Shown here piece by piece: positions 23,652 through 34,294 of a stretch of DNA of 64,000 nt; the first letter of the stretch is position 1; every line of letters begins with the position of its first letter. The notes below the pieces were generated by a model. The model had not been told where the DNA came from. It searched no databases and saw only the letters and a list, made by a program, of their open reading frames with translations. Made by a program: the position numbers and the translations under genes. Source of the DNA: Hippophae tibetana (taxonomy: Eukaryota > Streptophyta > Magnoliopsida > Rosales > Elaeagnaceae); NCBI GenBank assembly GCA_037013495.1, contig CM072807.1, positions 4,571,001 through 4,635,000 on the forward strand, given 5' to 3'.

Positions 23652-25640
23652 AATATTTTAGTTTTATTGTTTAGAAAAAAGCGATTGCATAAAGATAAAT
23701 AATTATTTTTTATATTTATATTTTGTTTTTTAATTCTTTCAAATATAATTTATTTAAGTGATAATAAAATCTATACAATGAAAATAAAAACTAAAAAATA
23801 AAAATACTTTTATTATTTTGTAGTCACTTTTTAACTATAATATGATTAAATTATTATAAAAAATAAATACAGTATTTATAGATATTATTTTTGCAATTAA
23901 TAAAGTACTTTTAGGATATATATTTTTGTTAATCTTTAAACTAAAATTAAGTTGAATTATTAAAAAAAGTATTAATTTTTTTTATCATAGATCAGAGCTA
24001 ATAAATCACAGCTTAAGAGTTTAAGTAAAGTTGAATAATAATAGCCAAGAGAGAGAGAATAAAGTTGAATAACTAATAAGAGTAAATCGGTAAAAAAAAT
24101 TGAAAAGAAAATCGTATGTTTGTTCCTTAATTAACGAGCTCAATGATTTTTGTGTGGATATTATTATTATTTAATATTTTAATTTTTACAAATTTATTGT
24201 TAGTTTAAGTTTGAGCATTGAGTATGAAATCTATTATAATTTTAAGGGTAACACATATTGCTAAGATTAAAAAAAAGAATGTATGTTTAAAAATTTATTT
24301 GAGTTAAAAGACTTTAAATAAATAAAACATGTAAAAAAAGAAAGATAAATTTATAATTAAAATTTAATATTTTTTTCAATAAAATAGAACTATTTTGGGC
24401 AGCATACCTAAATAATAATATGTGAAAACACTTATAATTTATCAAAATATATATTTTATATATAATATCTGATTGAATAACTTATATTTAATAACTATTT
24501 TAACACATATAACATATTATATATCATTTTTATAAAAATTCTCTTGATGTACTATGGAATTTAAAACCAGGCATAAAGTACATTACATTGAATTATACAT
24601 GCCTTCTAAAAAAAATTAATAATATCTTCATAAAACTTTTTAAAACATTTTATTTTTAGAAAAAAACTTTCTAACTTTAAAATAAGGTTATCTTATGATT
24701 TAAAATTAAAGATTAAAAAATATAAAAAAAAATTATAAAAATAATATTTAATAGTATTAAATATGATTTAATTGGATAAGATTTAACACCGAATATATCT
24801 AAATAATCGTAATTTAATTTAAATAACTTATAATTAAACGATATTTAATACAAAATAATGTATTATAATTTTTTAATAATAAAAATATATGAGATTGATA
24901 TAAATAGTGTTATTTTTATAATTTTTTCAAATATATATTCTAGAAAGAAATGATTTTATTGAATTTATATAACCCCTTTAATTTCATTTCTAACTTAAAA
25001 AAATATTTTTATTTTTCTTATAATGTAAATAAATATATATGTTATTTAATATTAAAAGAAAATAATATATAATTTTTTATCTAAAAAAAACGAACAAAAA
25101 TATATTTAATTCAAAGCTAATCAAGAAAAGTGTTAAGTTCCATTCATTCTAATGGTGTCTACCGGTCTGATCCGGTCCGATTTTACAATTTGATCAGTTT
25201 AGTTTATAAACACCCTTAATTCATCCTAAAACATCTATTTTTATTTTTTATATCTTAGTTTGTTTTAAATTTTTGATAAATTGATAATATTGGACTTATA
25301 TTTATACATAAAAAGTTCACTAATAATATATTTATCATACAAAATTAAAGATTTTAATGAGATAATTTTTATATAATTATACTTTTCGTTATAAAATCAA
25401 ATCATATTGTAAAATATAAAAATAATACGTTTATATATAAATTTAATAAAATTAAATGAGATGGTTTTAAATTTAATTAATTTAATTTATCTGAATTTTT
25501 AATTATAAAATTAAGTATCTTGATTTTTTTCTATTTTAAATTAAAAATAATAACTTTTTATTTAAAAATGTGATAAAAATTTAAAATTAAAATAAATTTT
25601 AATTTATATAAATTATATTATTCAACTTATCATCAAATAG
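22500..25640. other. AT-rich intergenic DNA with an (AT)n microsatellite
   Basis: No coding signal. A pure AT dinucleotide tract lies at about 23622-23649. At 25160-25185 is a GC-richer scrap with ccggtctgatccggtccgat, which resembles the ggtccggt-rich segment at 61198-61325. The rest is A/T runs. Confidence 0.5.
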
Positions 25641-25710
25641 TATAAATTAATTCAATACAATTGTAATGCTTTGCACCACTGAACATTATCAGTCAACTGT
25701 GAAAGAGAAG

Positions 25711-27265
25711 ATGTCGTGGCAACAGTACGTTGATGAGCATTTGATGTGTGATATTGAAGGCAATCGTCTATCTGCTGCGGCGATCATAGGTCAAAACGGC
25801 ACAGTTTGGGCTCAGAGTGCCACCTTCCCTCAGGTATCACTACGAACCAATCACATCTTCTTAATAATTAGGTTTATTGGATTTGCTTATCTTCTGATTA
25901 TTATCCCAACTTTTCTCTCTAACTTGTTATTGACGACGGATTCTTGATGAGTTCTGTAATAAAATGATAAATTGGTAGTACAGATTTGGAAATTTCCATG
26001 GTAAAGATACAGGATAATATAGTTGTTTTAGTCAAATTCATGTAGGAGATCTTGATTATTGACTTGTTATTATTATTATTTAACTAATTGTGCTTTTGTG
26101 ACTGTTACAGTTTAAGCCTGAACAAATTGCAGTTATTATGAAAGATTTCGAGGAGCCTGGTTCACTTGCTCCAACTGGTTTATTCTTGGGTAGCCCAAAG
26201 TATATGGTGATCCAAGGTGATCCAGGTGCTGTTATTAGAGGAAAGAAGGTAGGATTTAGTACGTTCCTCCTTAATTTTACTCCATCTATATATGAATTTC
26301 ATTTCTATTAGTTCTACATCACATTTTTGTCAGTATCTTTATATGTTTCTTGTTGATGCTATCATTGACTTTTCTAACAACCAATATGATTTATATAATT
26401 ACAGGATATTGGATCCAAAACTACCTTTTCGTCAATTTATGATCAATTTGTTGCTTAAATTAGGATGTTGCAGTGATCAATAGCTACATAGTACAGAAAG
26501 AAAAAGTGTCAATATTTTGATTTTTGTCTTATAATCATTTGGGATTAATTTTTTACTTGCCGTTTTGAAGAAAATCAAGCACAACTCTGTTTTGACACCA
26601 TAACAAGTGTATATGCAAGTACTGGTATTATGGACAGATCAATTGAGCATGCGAGAGATTGATACTTATAGTTAAATCATTCTACTTGCCCCAATTCGTT
26701 ATTTCTTTTATAAATATAATGAATCGAGAACGGAAAATGCTAAAGAGATGGCTATATTTTTTTAATTATTTATTTTCCTAAGCTTTTGAAGCCGCTGCTA
26801 AGTTCAGGTTTCAACCTCGGTGGGTGCTGTGTTATATAGCTCTTACTTTTCTTGAGGTAATAATATGAACTTATTTCAACTCTAGAATTCTGTAAGGCAT
26901 TTTGACACGAGTCATCATCCATTTAAAGAGTTACTACGGTGAGGAAAATGGACTTGTTCGATGATAGAGCGTGTTGAATAAGCGGAATACAAATAATTTC
27001 TTTTGAAGTTTTATGTTGATGGTAACCATATGTTATACACAATAAAAGCATGATCAATGATTGAATATGCATATATTTTGGTGTCATGTTATGATTCCTT
27101 AATATCATTATTTGTTTGTCCGAATGTTAGGGCTCAGGTGGCATAACTATAAAGAAGACCAGCCAGGCTTTGATAATTGGCATATATGACGAACCTACGA
27201 CTCCTGGTCAGTGTAACATGATTGTTGAAAGGCTCGGAGATTACCTAATTGAGCAGGGCCTGTAG
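25711..27265 (+). CDS. PRF: Profilin (actin monomer-binding protein)
   Basis: Binds G-actin and poly-proline ligands and controls actin filament growth in the cytoplasm. Exons 25711-25833, 26111-26248 and 27131-27265 give 131 residues, the standard plant profilin length, in the usual three-exon arrangement. Seen in the protein: the N-terminal [12 protein letters not shown], residues [14 protein letters not shown], the [17 protein letters not shown] segment and the C-terminal helix [15 protein letters not shown]. All are hallmarks of plant profilins, a family that includes pan-allergens. An in-frame ATG 45 bases upstream (25666) would add 15 residues unlike any profilin. A TATA-like gtataaatt at about 25639 places the transcription start near that upstream ATG, so the start at 25711 is preferred. 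Confidence 0.97.
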
Positions 27266-29383
27266 TTTCTCTGGTAATTTCAAATGCTTGGTAAGTTGGT
27301 TACCTTGATTCGGGTATATTTCTTTGGAACTCATTTTTCTGCCATACAATTATATTGATTTGACTTGATATGATAACTGCAATTTTCATAGTTAATACAC
27401 AGTTGAAGTTGTGGAGAGCCTGGTGTGGGAACCATGGCATTTGCTGCTTTGAAAGTGATATGATGCTCATGGACTGTTTTATCTAGAAATGGTTGTCATG
27501 ACTCATTTCTGAACCTTAAAGTGTTGTGATTTCATTAAGCCTTTTATATTGTATCTACACCAAGAGTTGAGCTGTTAACTAGTTAGCTGTTCATATTTGT
27601 TGTAAAAACCAGTAGTTTGTAAGCAAGTTTGAACTTTATTCAAAATAATGTTAATGGGTCCAACCACAACAGGGTAAGTGAGCCAAAAGCATGCATTCGT
27701 GAACTGTGTGTATAAAAACGTGTTATACTGTCATCTTGTTCAAACTACCTTAACAATATAGAACATCTCTCATTGAAAATTAAGACATACTTAATTTTGA
27801 TATTGCCAAATCATATTAAATAATATAACTTTTAAGACACGATTTTGAGTTATTATACTTAAAACATTAAAACATTATTTGTTCTCACTAATTTAGTGAT
27901 ACATTTAAGTTTAATAAATATGTCTACAAAGTATAATGAAGTATCATGTTGTTGTATGTGTTGTGAAAATAATTCAAATAGACTTTTAATTTTAAAGAAT
28001 ATTTAAGATAATTAATGTTCTAAATCTACGATATTTTTAACACTAATTTTATTTGTATAGAAATTATGGTGGGAGAAAATAGAATAAGAGAACAAGTATT
28101 GTTATCTCTAACTTCATTTCCAAATGATTTAAACAAAAGGCTTATTTATGGGTTGTCATGCAACTATTCACAAAGGGTTATAAGAGATTTTTTTAAAAGT
28201 TATGTCTTTTAGAACTAATACAATTGTTCACACATAATTAAAACTCATTCAAAAGATATATCTCTTTATAAAAAGTCGCAATTTTTCAACATAAATCATA
28301 ACATTTAATTTTTAATAGTTGTAACTTTTTAACATGTCTTTTACTAAAAGACATACTAAACTATTACAACTTTTCATTCAAATGTTATAATAATTTCTTT
28401 TTAAAATGTAAAGTGATGAACTCATACATGGACTTAAGATACAATTATGTATAATCGATGCTCATAATAGAACATTGTTTTATTTTAAGTAATAGAAGAA
28501 CTTGACAAGCCTCTAATGATAAATAGAAAACCAAGTTACATGAGAGATCTCTCACACTCAAATAGGCAAACTTATTAAGAATATCCACGTAATTAAAGTG
28601 TCCTATGTATAATTCTATTATAAGTTTATTAAAAATCAAATAGCTTATCCTTCTCGTTCTATTACTTGTACCAAATATATCTTCTTTTAGGATACCTCTA
28701 TGTTAATTATTGTGCTTGCAATCACAAACATATGACGTAATTTGGCTCTTTGAATCCAAGATCTTGATGTTTCAAACATTGGGTTGAGTTTCCATCGTTA
28801 ATGATTTGTATGAGATTGGCTTCAATCCCATCCCCTTTTATAATTATTAATTATGGCTCTTGTAAGGATTTTTATCATTAGGGACCTGTAAAATTATTCT
28901 ATTACTTTACATAAATAATATGTTTACCATGAGCATCAATTATACGTAATTATATTTTAAGTTTATGTACCAACTCATTACTTTACAATTAGTTACACGC
29001 ATTAAAACATATCATGTTGTTAGTATATAAATAAAACTATACAAGAGATAATAACTTAGATAATAGAAAAATACTTATATACATGATTCCAAATTATCTA
29101 ACTTCTATGTTAGATGAAGCTAGGATAAACATATATATTCCATAGGTAGAGCATATGAGTGTGAAAGCTTGTTTTTATTAAAATCTCATAACATAGCTCA
29201 CCCATAATATTAACTTGATTATTGTTTTTAGTAATCCATCAATATTAGGGAATTTACATCATTTCTCTATATTATTTTCAAATCATTGGAATTCACTTTC
29301 ATACAATTGCATTTACCAAAAATCATAACTCTTTACCAAGGGTTACAATTTTCACTAAGAGTCATGAATTTTATCCGTTTAAA

Positions 29384-29660
29384 AAAATTCTTAAATTTAT
29401 TGTTGATTGTTGATCTCAATGATCTTCAAGTCAAGTCTCTTAAGTCTTCAATCATGATATTGCAAAATTATACTAAATAATATAGTTTTTGATTTTCGTT
29501 TCAAGCCACAACTTTAAGTCGATGTCTTAAAGTCAAAACCAAAAGTTATATTATTTAATATGATTTTACAGTATTGTAATTGAAGACTTAAGAGATTTGA
29601 CTTGAAGATCATGGAAATTAACAATCAACAATAAATTCAAGAATTTTTTTAACAATCTTA
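29384..29660. repeat. Nested palindrome at the centre-left of the foldback element
   Basis: Positions 29384-29505 and about 29540-29660 are inverted copies with about 35 bases between them. The left arm reads aaattcttaaatttattgtt and the right arm ends with its near complement. The same roughly 120 base motif also forms the outer right end (about 31925-32065) and, shortened, the outer left end (27780-27850). The parent element's terminal sequence therefore occurs four times. Confidence 0.75.
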
Positions 29661-30039
29661 AGATGTTATTTTTGACAAGTGAGTTTGTTATGGCCTTCAC
29701 AAATAGTAAGATTTTTTTTAATTTCTTAATATTTTATTTACGAAGCATAATTATGAATACAAAAATATCCATGACTAAATGTTTATGTATATGCTTATTT
29801 AGTTCTTCATATGTTGTAATTTTGAATTTAAAATATGCATATAATTTATTTGGTGAGAAATTTGGTTTTAATTATAAAAATATAAGCATAGTATGTATTT
29901 ATTTAGATAATGCATTTGAATCTAAGATCAAGTCACATAAAAAATTATTAATTATTCTATATTACAATTGATGCATAGTATACATGTAACATGCATATAG
30001 TAATTTTTCATAACTATTATGAAAATTAATGACATATAT

Positions 30040-30340
30040 TAAAGAGTCTTGACCTTTGATGAAAAGTCATATCTTGGTGAAATGTTATAATCCTTTGTGA
30101 AGATTAATGATTAAAAGTCATGACCTAAAATAAAGAGACATTACTCTTAGTGAAAGTGATGAATTTTGGGAAAAGGTTGTGAACTTTGGTAAAAGGTCAT
30201 TACTCTTGGTGAAAAGGGAGAAGTAACTCTTAGTGAAAAGTGAAGATTTTTGTGAAGAGTCATAACTCTTTGTGAAAAGTTACCATTTTTTGTTGAAAAT
30301 TGTGATCTTTGGTAAAATGGTTGTAACTTTTATAAAAATA
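30040..30340 (+). repeat. Degenerate minisatellite of a gtgaaaagtcat motif
   Basis: About ten variants of ggtgaaaagtcatgactctt occur in a row, each about 22-30 bases, in the right arm of the foldback element. The opposite arm (29310-29380) has only two or three copies, so the motif has expanded or contracted on one side. Confidence 0.7.
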
Positions 30341-32094
30341 TTTATATGAAAGTAAATTTCAATGTCTTGAAAATAATATATTGGAAGGATATGAATTATT
30401 TAATGTTATTGGATTACTAAAAAAAGTAATCAAGTTAATACTATGCATGGGTTATATATGGTGGGATCCTAGTAAAAAGGTTTTTGCATATACAAATGCT
30501 ATACCTATGAAATATATATGTTTCTCCTAACTTCATGTAATATAGAGGCTAGATGATTGAAAATCATGTTTGTAAGTATTCATCTATGATCCAAATTAAT
30601 ATCTCTTTAATAGTTGTATATATATACTAACAAGAAGAGTTATTTTATTTGATGCATGTAACCAAATGTTAAATAATGAATTGGTACATAGACTTATGAT
30701 ACAATCATGTATGATTGATACTCATTGTAAGATTATTATTTTATGTTAAGTAATAGAAAAATTTGACAGGTCCTTAATGATAAAAAGTCTTGCAAAGGAC
30801 ATAATTAATAATCCTAAAAGGGAATAGAAACTTAACCAAACACTTGAAATATTAAGATCTTGAGTTTAATGAATCAAAGTACATAATATATTTGTGATTA
30901 CAAGTGCAATAATTAACATAGAGGTGTCCAAAAGGAATATGTGCTTGATACACGTAATGAAACGAGAAGTATAAGTTAGTTAGTTTTTAATGAAGTTATA
31001 ACAAAATTATATGTGGGATGCTTTTGTTACATGGGTATCCTTAGTAAGTTCACCTATGTGAGTGCCTACGATTACACTTTCTCCTATGTAACTTGCTGGC
31101 TACTAGAGTATTCATGAAAATCTAGGATATAAGACACTAAGCCAATCCATGTGTCAACGAATAAAAGAACACTTAAGATGAAAAATGCTTATTTATAAGA
31201 CATGTTCGATTTACCGAATAAGGTCGTTTGTTCAAAGGCTTTCCTATCATGTCACCTTGTTAGCTTTGATGTGTTTTCACTAAGTAAATATTTAAGTCTT
31301 AGACACCTTTATTTATACATAAGTCTTCTAAGCATACTCAAGATAAAAGTTTTCAAATTTATATTTCCGTTTTGAAAATGGTAGGGGATTGTTGGGACAT
31401 TTTCAAAAAGAAATTGTTATAGCATTTGGATGAAAAATTACAATGGTTTAATATGTAACTTTTGAAAGCTAAATACTATGATTTATGTTGAAAGATTGTG
31501 ACTTTTTATAAAAGGACGTGTCTTTTGGATGGGTTGCAATTGTTTGTGAACAATTGTATTGGTTCTAAAGATATATGACTTTTAAAAAAGTCATAACTTA
31601 TAAAAGTGTTTAATCCTTTGTTAATGATTATCTATGAATAAGTTTTTTTGTTTAAGTCATTAGGAAGTAAAGTTGTAGAGAACAATAATTGTTCTCTTAT
31701 TCTTTTCTCCCATCATAATTTCTTTACAAACAAAATTAGTGTTCTAAATACTATAAATTTAGAACATTAATTATTTTAAGTGATTTTTAAAGTCAAATGT
31801 GTTTTTTAGTTGTCTTTGTGAATGCACACCACAAACAACAAAAGACTTATTATATCTTAAAGGTGTATTTAATGAATCCTAGTATATTACTAAATTGGTG
31901 TGAGCAAATAACGCATTAAAGATAGTGAATTAAAGCCGTGTCTTGAAAGCAAAACCAAAAGCTATATTATTTATTATGATTTTGGTGTATCACAATTAAA
32001 GACTTAACAGACTTGACTTAAGATTATGGAGATCATCAATCAATAACAAATTCTATATTTTTTTCAACATGTGTAACTTTATTTATTTCTAAAA

Positions 32095-32527
32095 GTGTTT
32101 ATCTTTCCATTCGGTCCCTAACATATTTAAGATATCATAATTTGGTCCATAATTTTTAAGCTCTACAATTTAGTTCTTAAAGTTTCTAAATTTGACAAAT
32201 TTAATCCAAAATTTTAATTTTGGTTAAATTAATTTAATAATATTATACTTAATTATCAGATGAATGAAAAATTGATAACCAAATTATAAACTTCATCGAT
32301 TTGAGATCAAATTATGTATTTTGAAATAAGTCAAGGGACTAAATGAATGAAAAAGTCAAGTTTGCTCATAGTTAAATATAACATTGTTAAATAAATTTAA
32401 TGAAAATTAAAATTTTGGATTAATTTATTAAATTTATAAACGCTAGGCATTAAATTGTGTGAATTGAAATATTATTAATCAAACTATAATATATTGAATG
32501 AGTTAGAGACTAAATAGATAGATAAGC
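32095..32527. mobile_element. Mutator-type MITE, 433 bp
   Basis: Flanked by the 9 base direct repeat tttctaaaa at 32086-32094 and 32528-32536. The element has long imperfect terminal inverted repeats: the left end gtgtttatctttccattcgg and the reverse complement of the right end (gcttatctatctatttagtc) stay alignable for about 150 bases. There is no coding capacity. A 9 base target duplication is typical of Mutator-like elements. A related copy lies at about 38170-38600. Confidence 0.75.
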
Positions 32528-33409
32528 TTTCTAAAAATGTTTAGCATTTTAGAGAAGAGTAGGAATGTAAATCAATAGCATCTTATAAATGATCTCCAAT
32601 ATTGTTTTGTAATTGATGAGAGGTGTAGAGCTATTTCTCCATTTTCTGTTGATCTGAACAAACAAGGAGAATGGTTTAACTAGTACTCTAGTGGTAATAC
32701 TCACTCTCCACAATTTCAAGAAATAAGCTTGAACCACACCAATTAGCGTCTGATCTAAAATATCAAACAATGAGGAAGAAATTTCTTGAAAACCCTTTAT
32801 GACGTTGTCTAGTTTTTGGTTGTATGGGAATCTTATCTGGTCATAGTACTTCCTTGCTATTTACTTGAAGAACTAAGCTAGTTGGAGATTTTGCAATTAA
32901 GAGAAGCACTCTCTTCTAATTGACAGGGTTAGCCCTAAAATGCTTCTCAAAATAGCTCTTTTTTCCTTATATCTATCACCAATGACATGCTAGTTCTTTC
33001 CATTTTAATGAACATGATGTTGTTAATGAAGAAATATAATTCTTAAATAGAAGAGAAAGAAACTACTGCTATAAGTGGCCGAGGACCTGAAGTTTTGATG
33101 CTAGAATTCTATACCACGAAAATAAAAAAAAATAAAAAGAAAGAGAGCCTTGATTTTTCTGTTTCATTACTTAGCTCCTCTATTTTGACAGTTAGATGCT
33201 GCTCGTAAGATTCCTTGGGCAAAGGCGAATCTCAGTTATACTTCTTAGGCGCTCATTATATCTTGGACTTGGAGTACATTAAAAAAATTCAAATATTTTT
33301 TGTTTAACGTTTGTATTTGTAAATTGTAATGTGATTCAGGGATGAAATTATGCTTGCATTATGTTATGTTGAAGAAAAATTAATGTACAGCTTGTAATTG
33401 TTGTTACAG

Positions 33410-33520
33410 CATCAATTGCTGCGTATTTCATCGCAGCTGATAAGACCATGTTGGAGTACATTAAAAAGGACTTCTCATTTACAAGAAACCTTGAGACGCC
33501 AAAGCTCATAAAACCTAAAC
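33410..33520 (+). other. Orphan exon-like segment, product unknown
   Basis: A 111 base open stretch is bounded by a good acceptor (ttgttacag) and a good donor (gtaagt). In phase it codes for SIAAYFIAADKTMLEYIKKD followed by FSFTRNLETPKLIKPK. The region is much less AT-rich and more protein-like than its surroundings. I do not recognise the family. A second weak candidate lies upstream at 33190-33246 (LDAARKIPWAKANLSYTS then stop). No start exon or end exon could be assembled, so it may be a captured exon or the relic of a lost gene. Confidence 0.4.
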
Positions 33521-34294
33521 GTAAGTTGCAATAATTAGCAATCTATTGGCATCACTTTGCAGTTGGCTATGTCACCTTACAAAGAGAGATTCTTCGGTTT
33601 AACAATCATCACCTACAATATTTATAGGGAGTTGATGATATTTTCATATCAACTTTAGTCTCAAAATTTCTAATCAAGCTTTTTCTTTTTGTTCCTTTTA
33701 ATTTTTATAATGTTTTGAAAGTTACGTTCTATTCTAATAGTTAAGACAATTTAAATATTTAAAATATTTTTAGATCATATCATATCATAAATCAAAATTG
33801 AAAAAATATTTTTATATAATATATATTCACCTAGAAAAAAACACATATTTCTTGTTATATTGTCACTTTTATCTACATATTTGTCAACTATTAGTGATAC
33901 ATACTAAAAATACAAGAAATAAACCACTATATATGACTACAAATAAACTATATTTTATTTAACACTAAAAAATATAAATGTAATTATTATTATTTAAAAA
34001 CTTAACCTATAAGTTATGCTATTTAATGACACATCACTTTATGCATGTAACAATTTGATGTATATAGCATAGCTTTATTTTTTTTAGGGTTTGAGTTTTT
34101 CATTATATCTTTCATATTCATTACTCCTTAATATATCGAGACACAATTAGTGAATCTCTGAAAAAATGATGCCATTGTCAAATTCGCACTTGTGAAATAT
34201 TGATGGCTACATGCAAGTTATTATTATTATTATTATTTTTTTTTGGGATCAAAACATGCAATTTTAATTAATGTTCTTTTTTGCTACCATTTAG
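33521..34294. other. Intergenic, nothing recognised
   Basis: AT-rich sequence with an imperfect tta/att trinucleotide tract at about 34218-34243. The end adjoining 34294 is the 3' flank of the receptor kinase gene. Confidence 0.5.

Larger units (their letters stand above)
27755..32075. mobile_element. 4.3 kb near-palindromic foldback-like element
   Basis: The left half (about 27.76-29.38 kb) is an imperfect reverse complement of the right half (about 30.28-32.07 kb), centred near 29.85 kb. For example 28020-28130 (attaatgttctaaat...gaaattatggtgggag...aataagagaacaa) pairs with 31675-31775 read on the other strand. Likewise 29200-29300 (aatattaacttgattattg, cagtcatcaatatt-type tract, attattttcaaat) pairs with 30340-30450. 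Arms are about 1.6 kb. No transposase or long open frame lies inside; the longest frame (29663-29971) is low-complexity and AT-driven. Structure fits a foldback or long-inverted-repeat non-autonomous DNA transposon, or two head-to-head copies of one element. Exact ends and a target duplication were not established. Confidence 0.7.

Noticed and set aside
29663-29971. 102-residue open frame inside the foldback element
   Set aside because: Composition is dominated by Ile, Phe, Tyr, Asn and Lys as expected from AT-rich DNA, with no domain or conserved motif.
32549-32770. 73-residue minus-strand open frame
   Set aside because: The sequence looks like repeat-derived non-coding DNA, and the frame has no protein-like motif.
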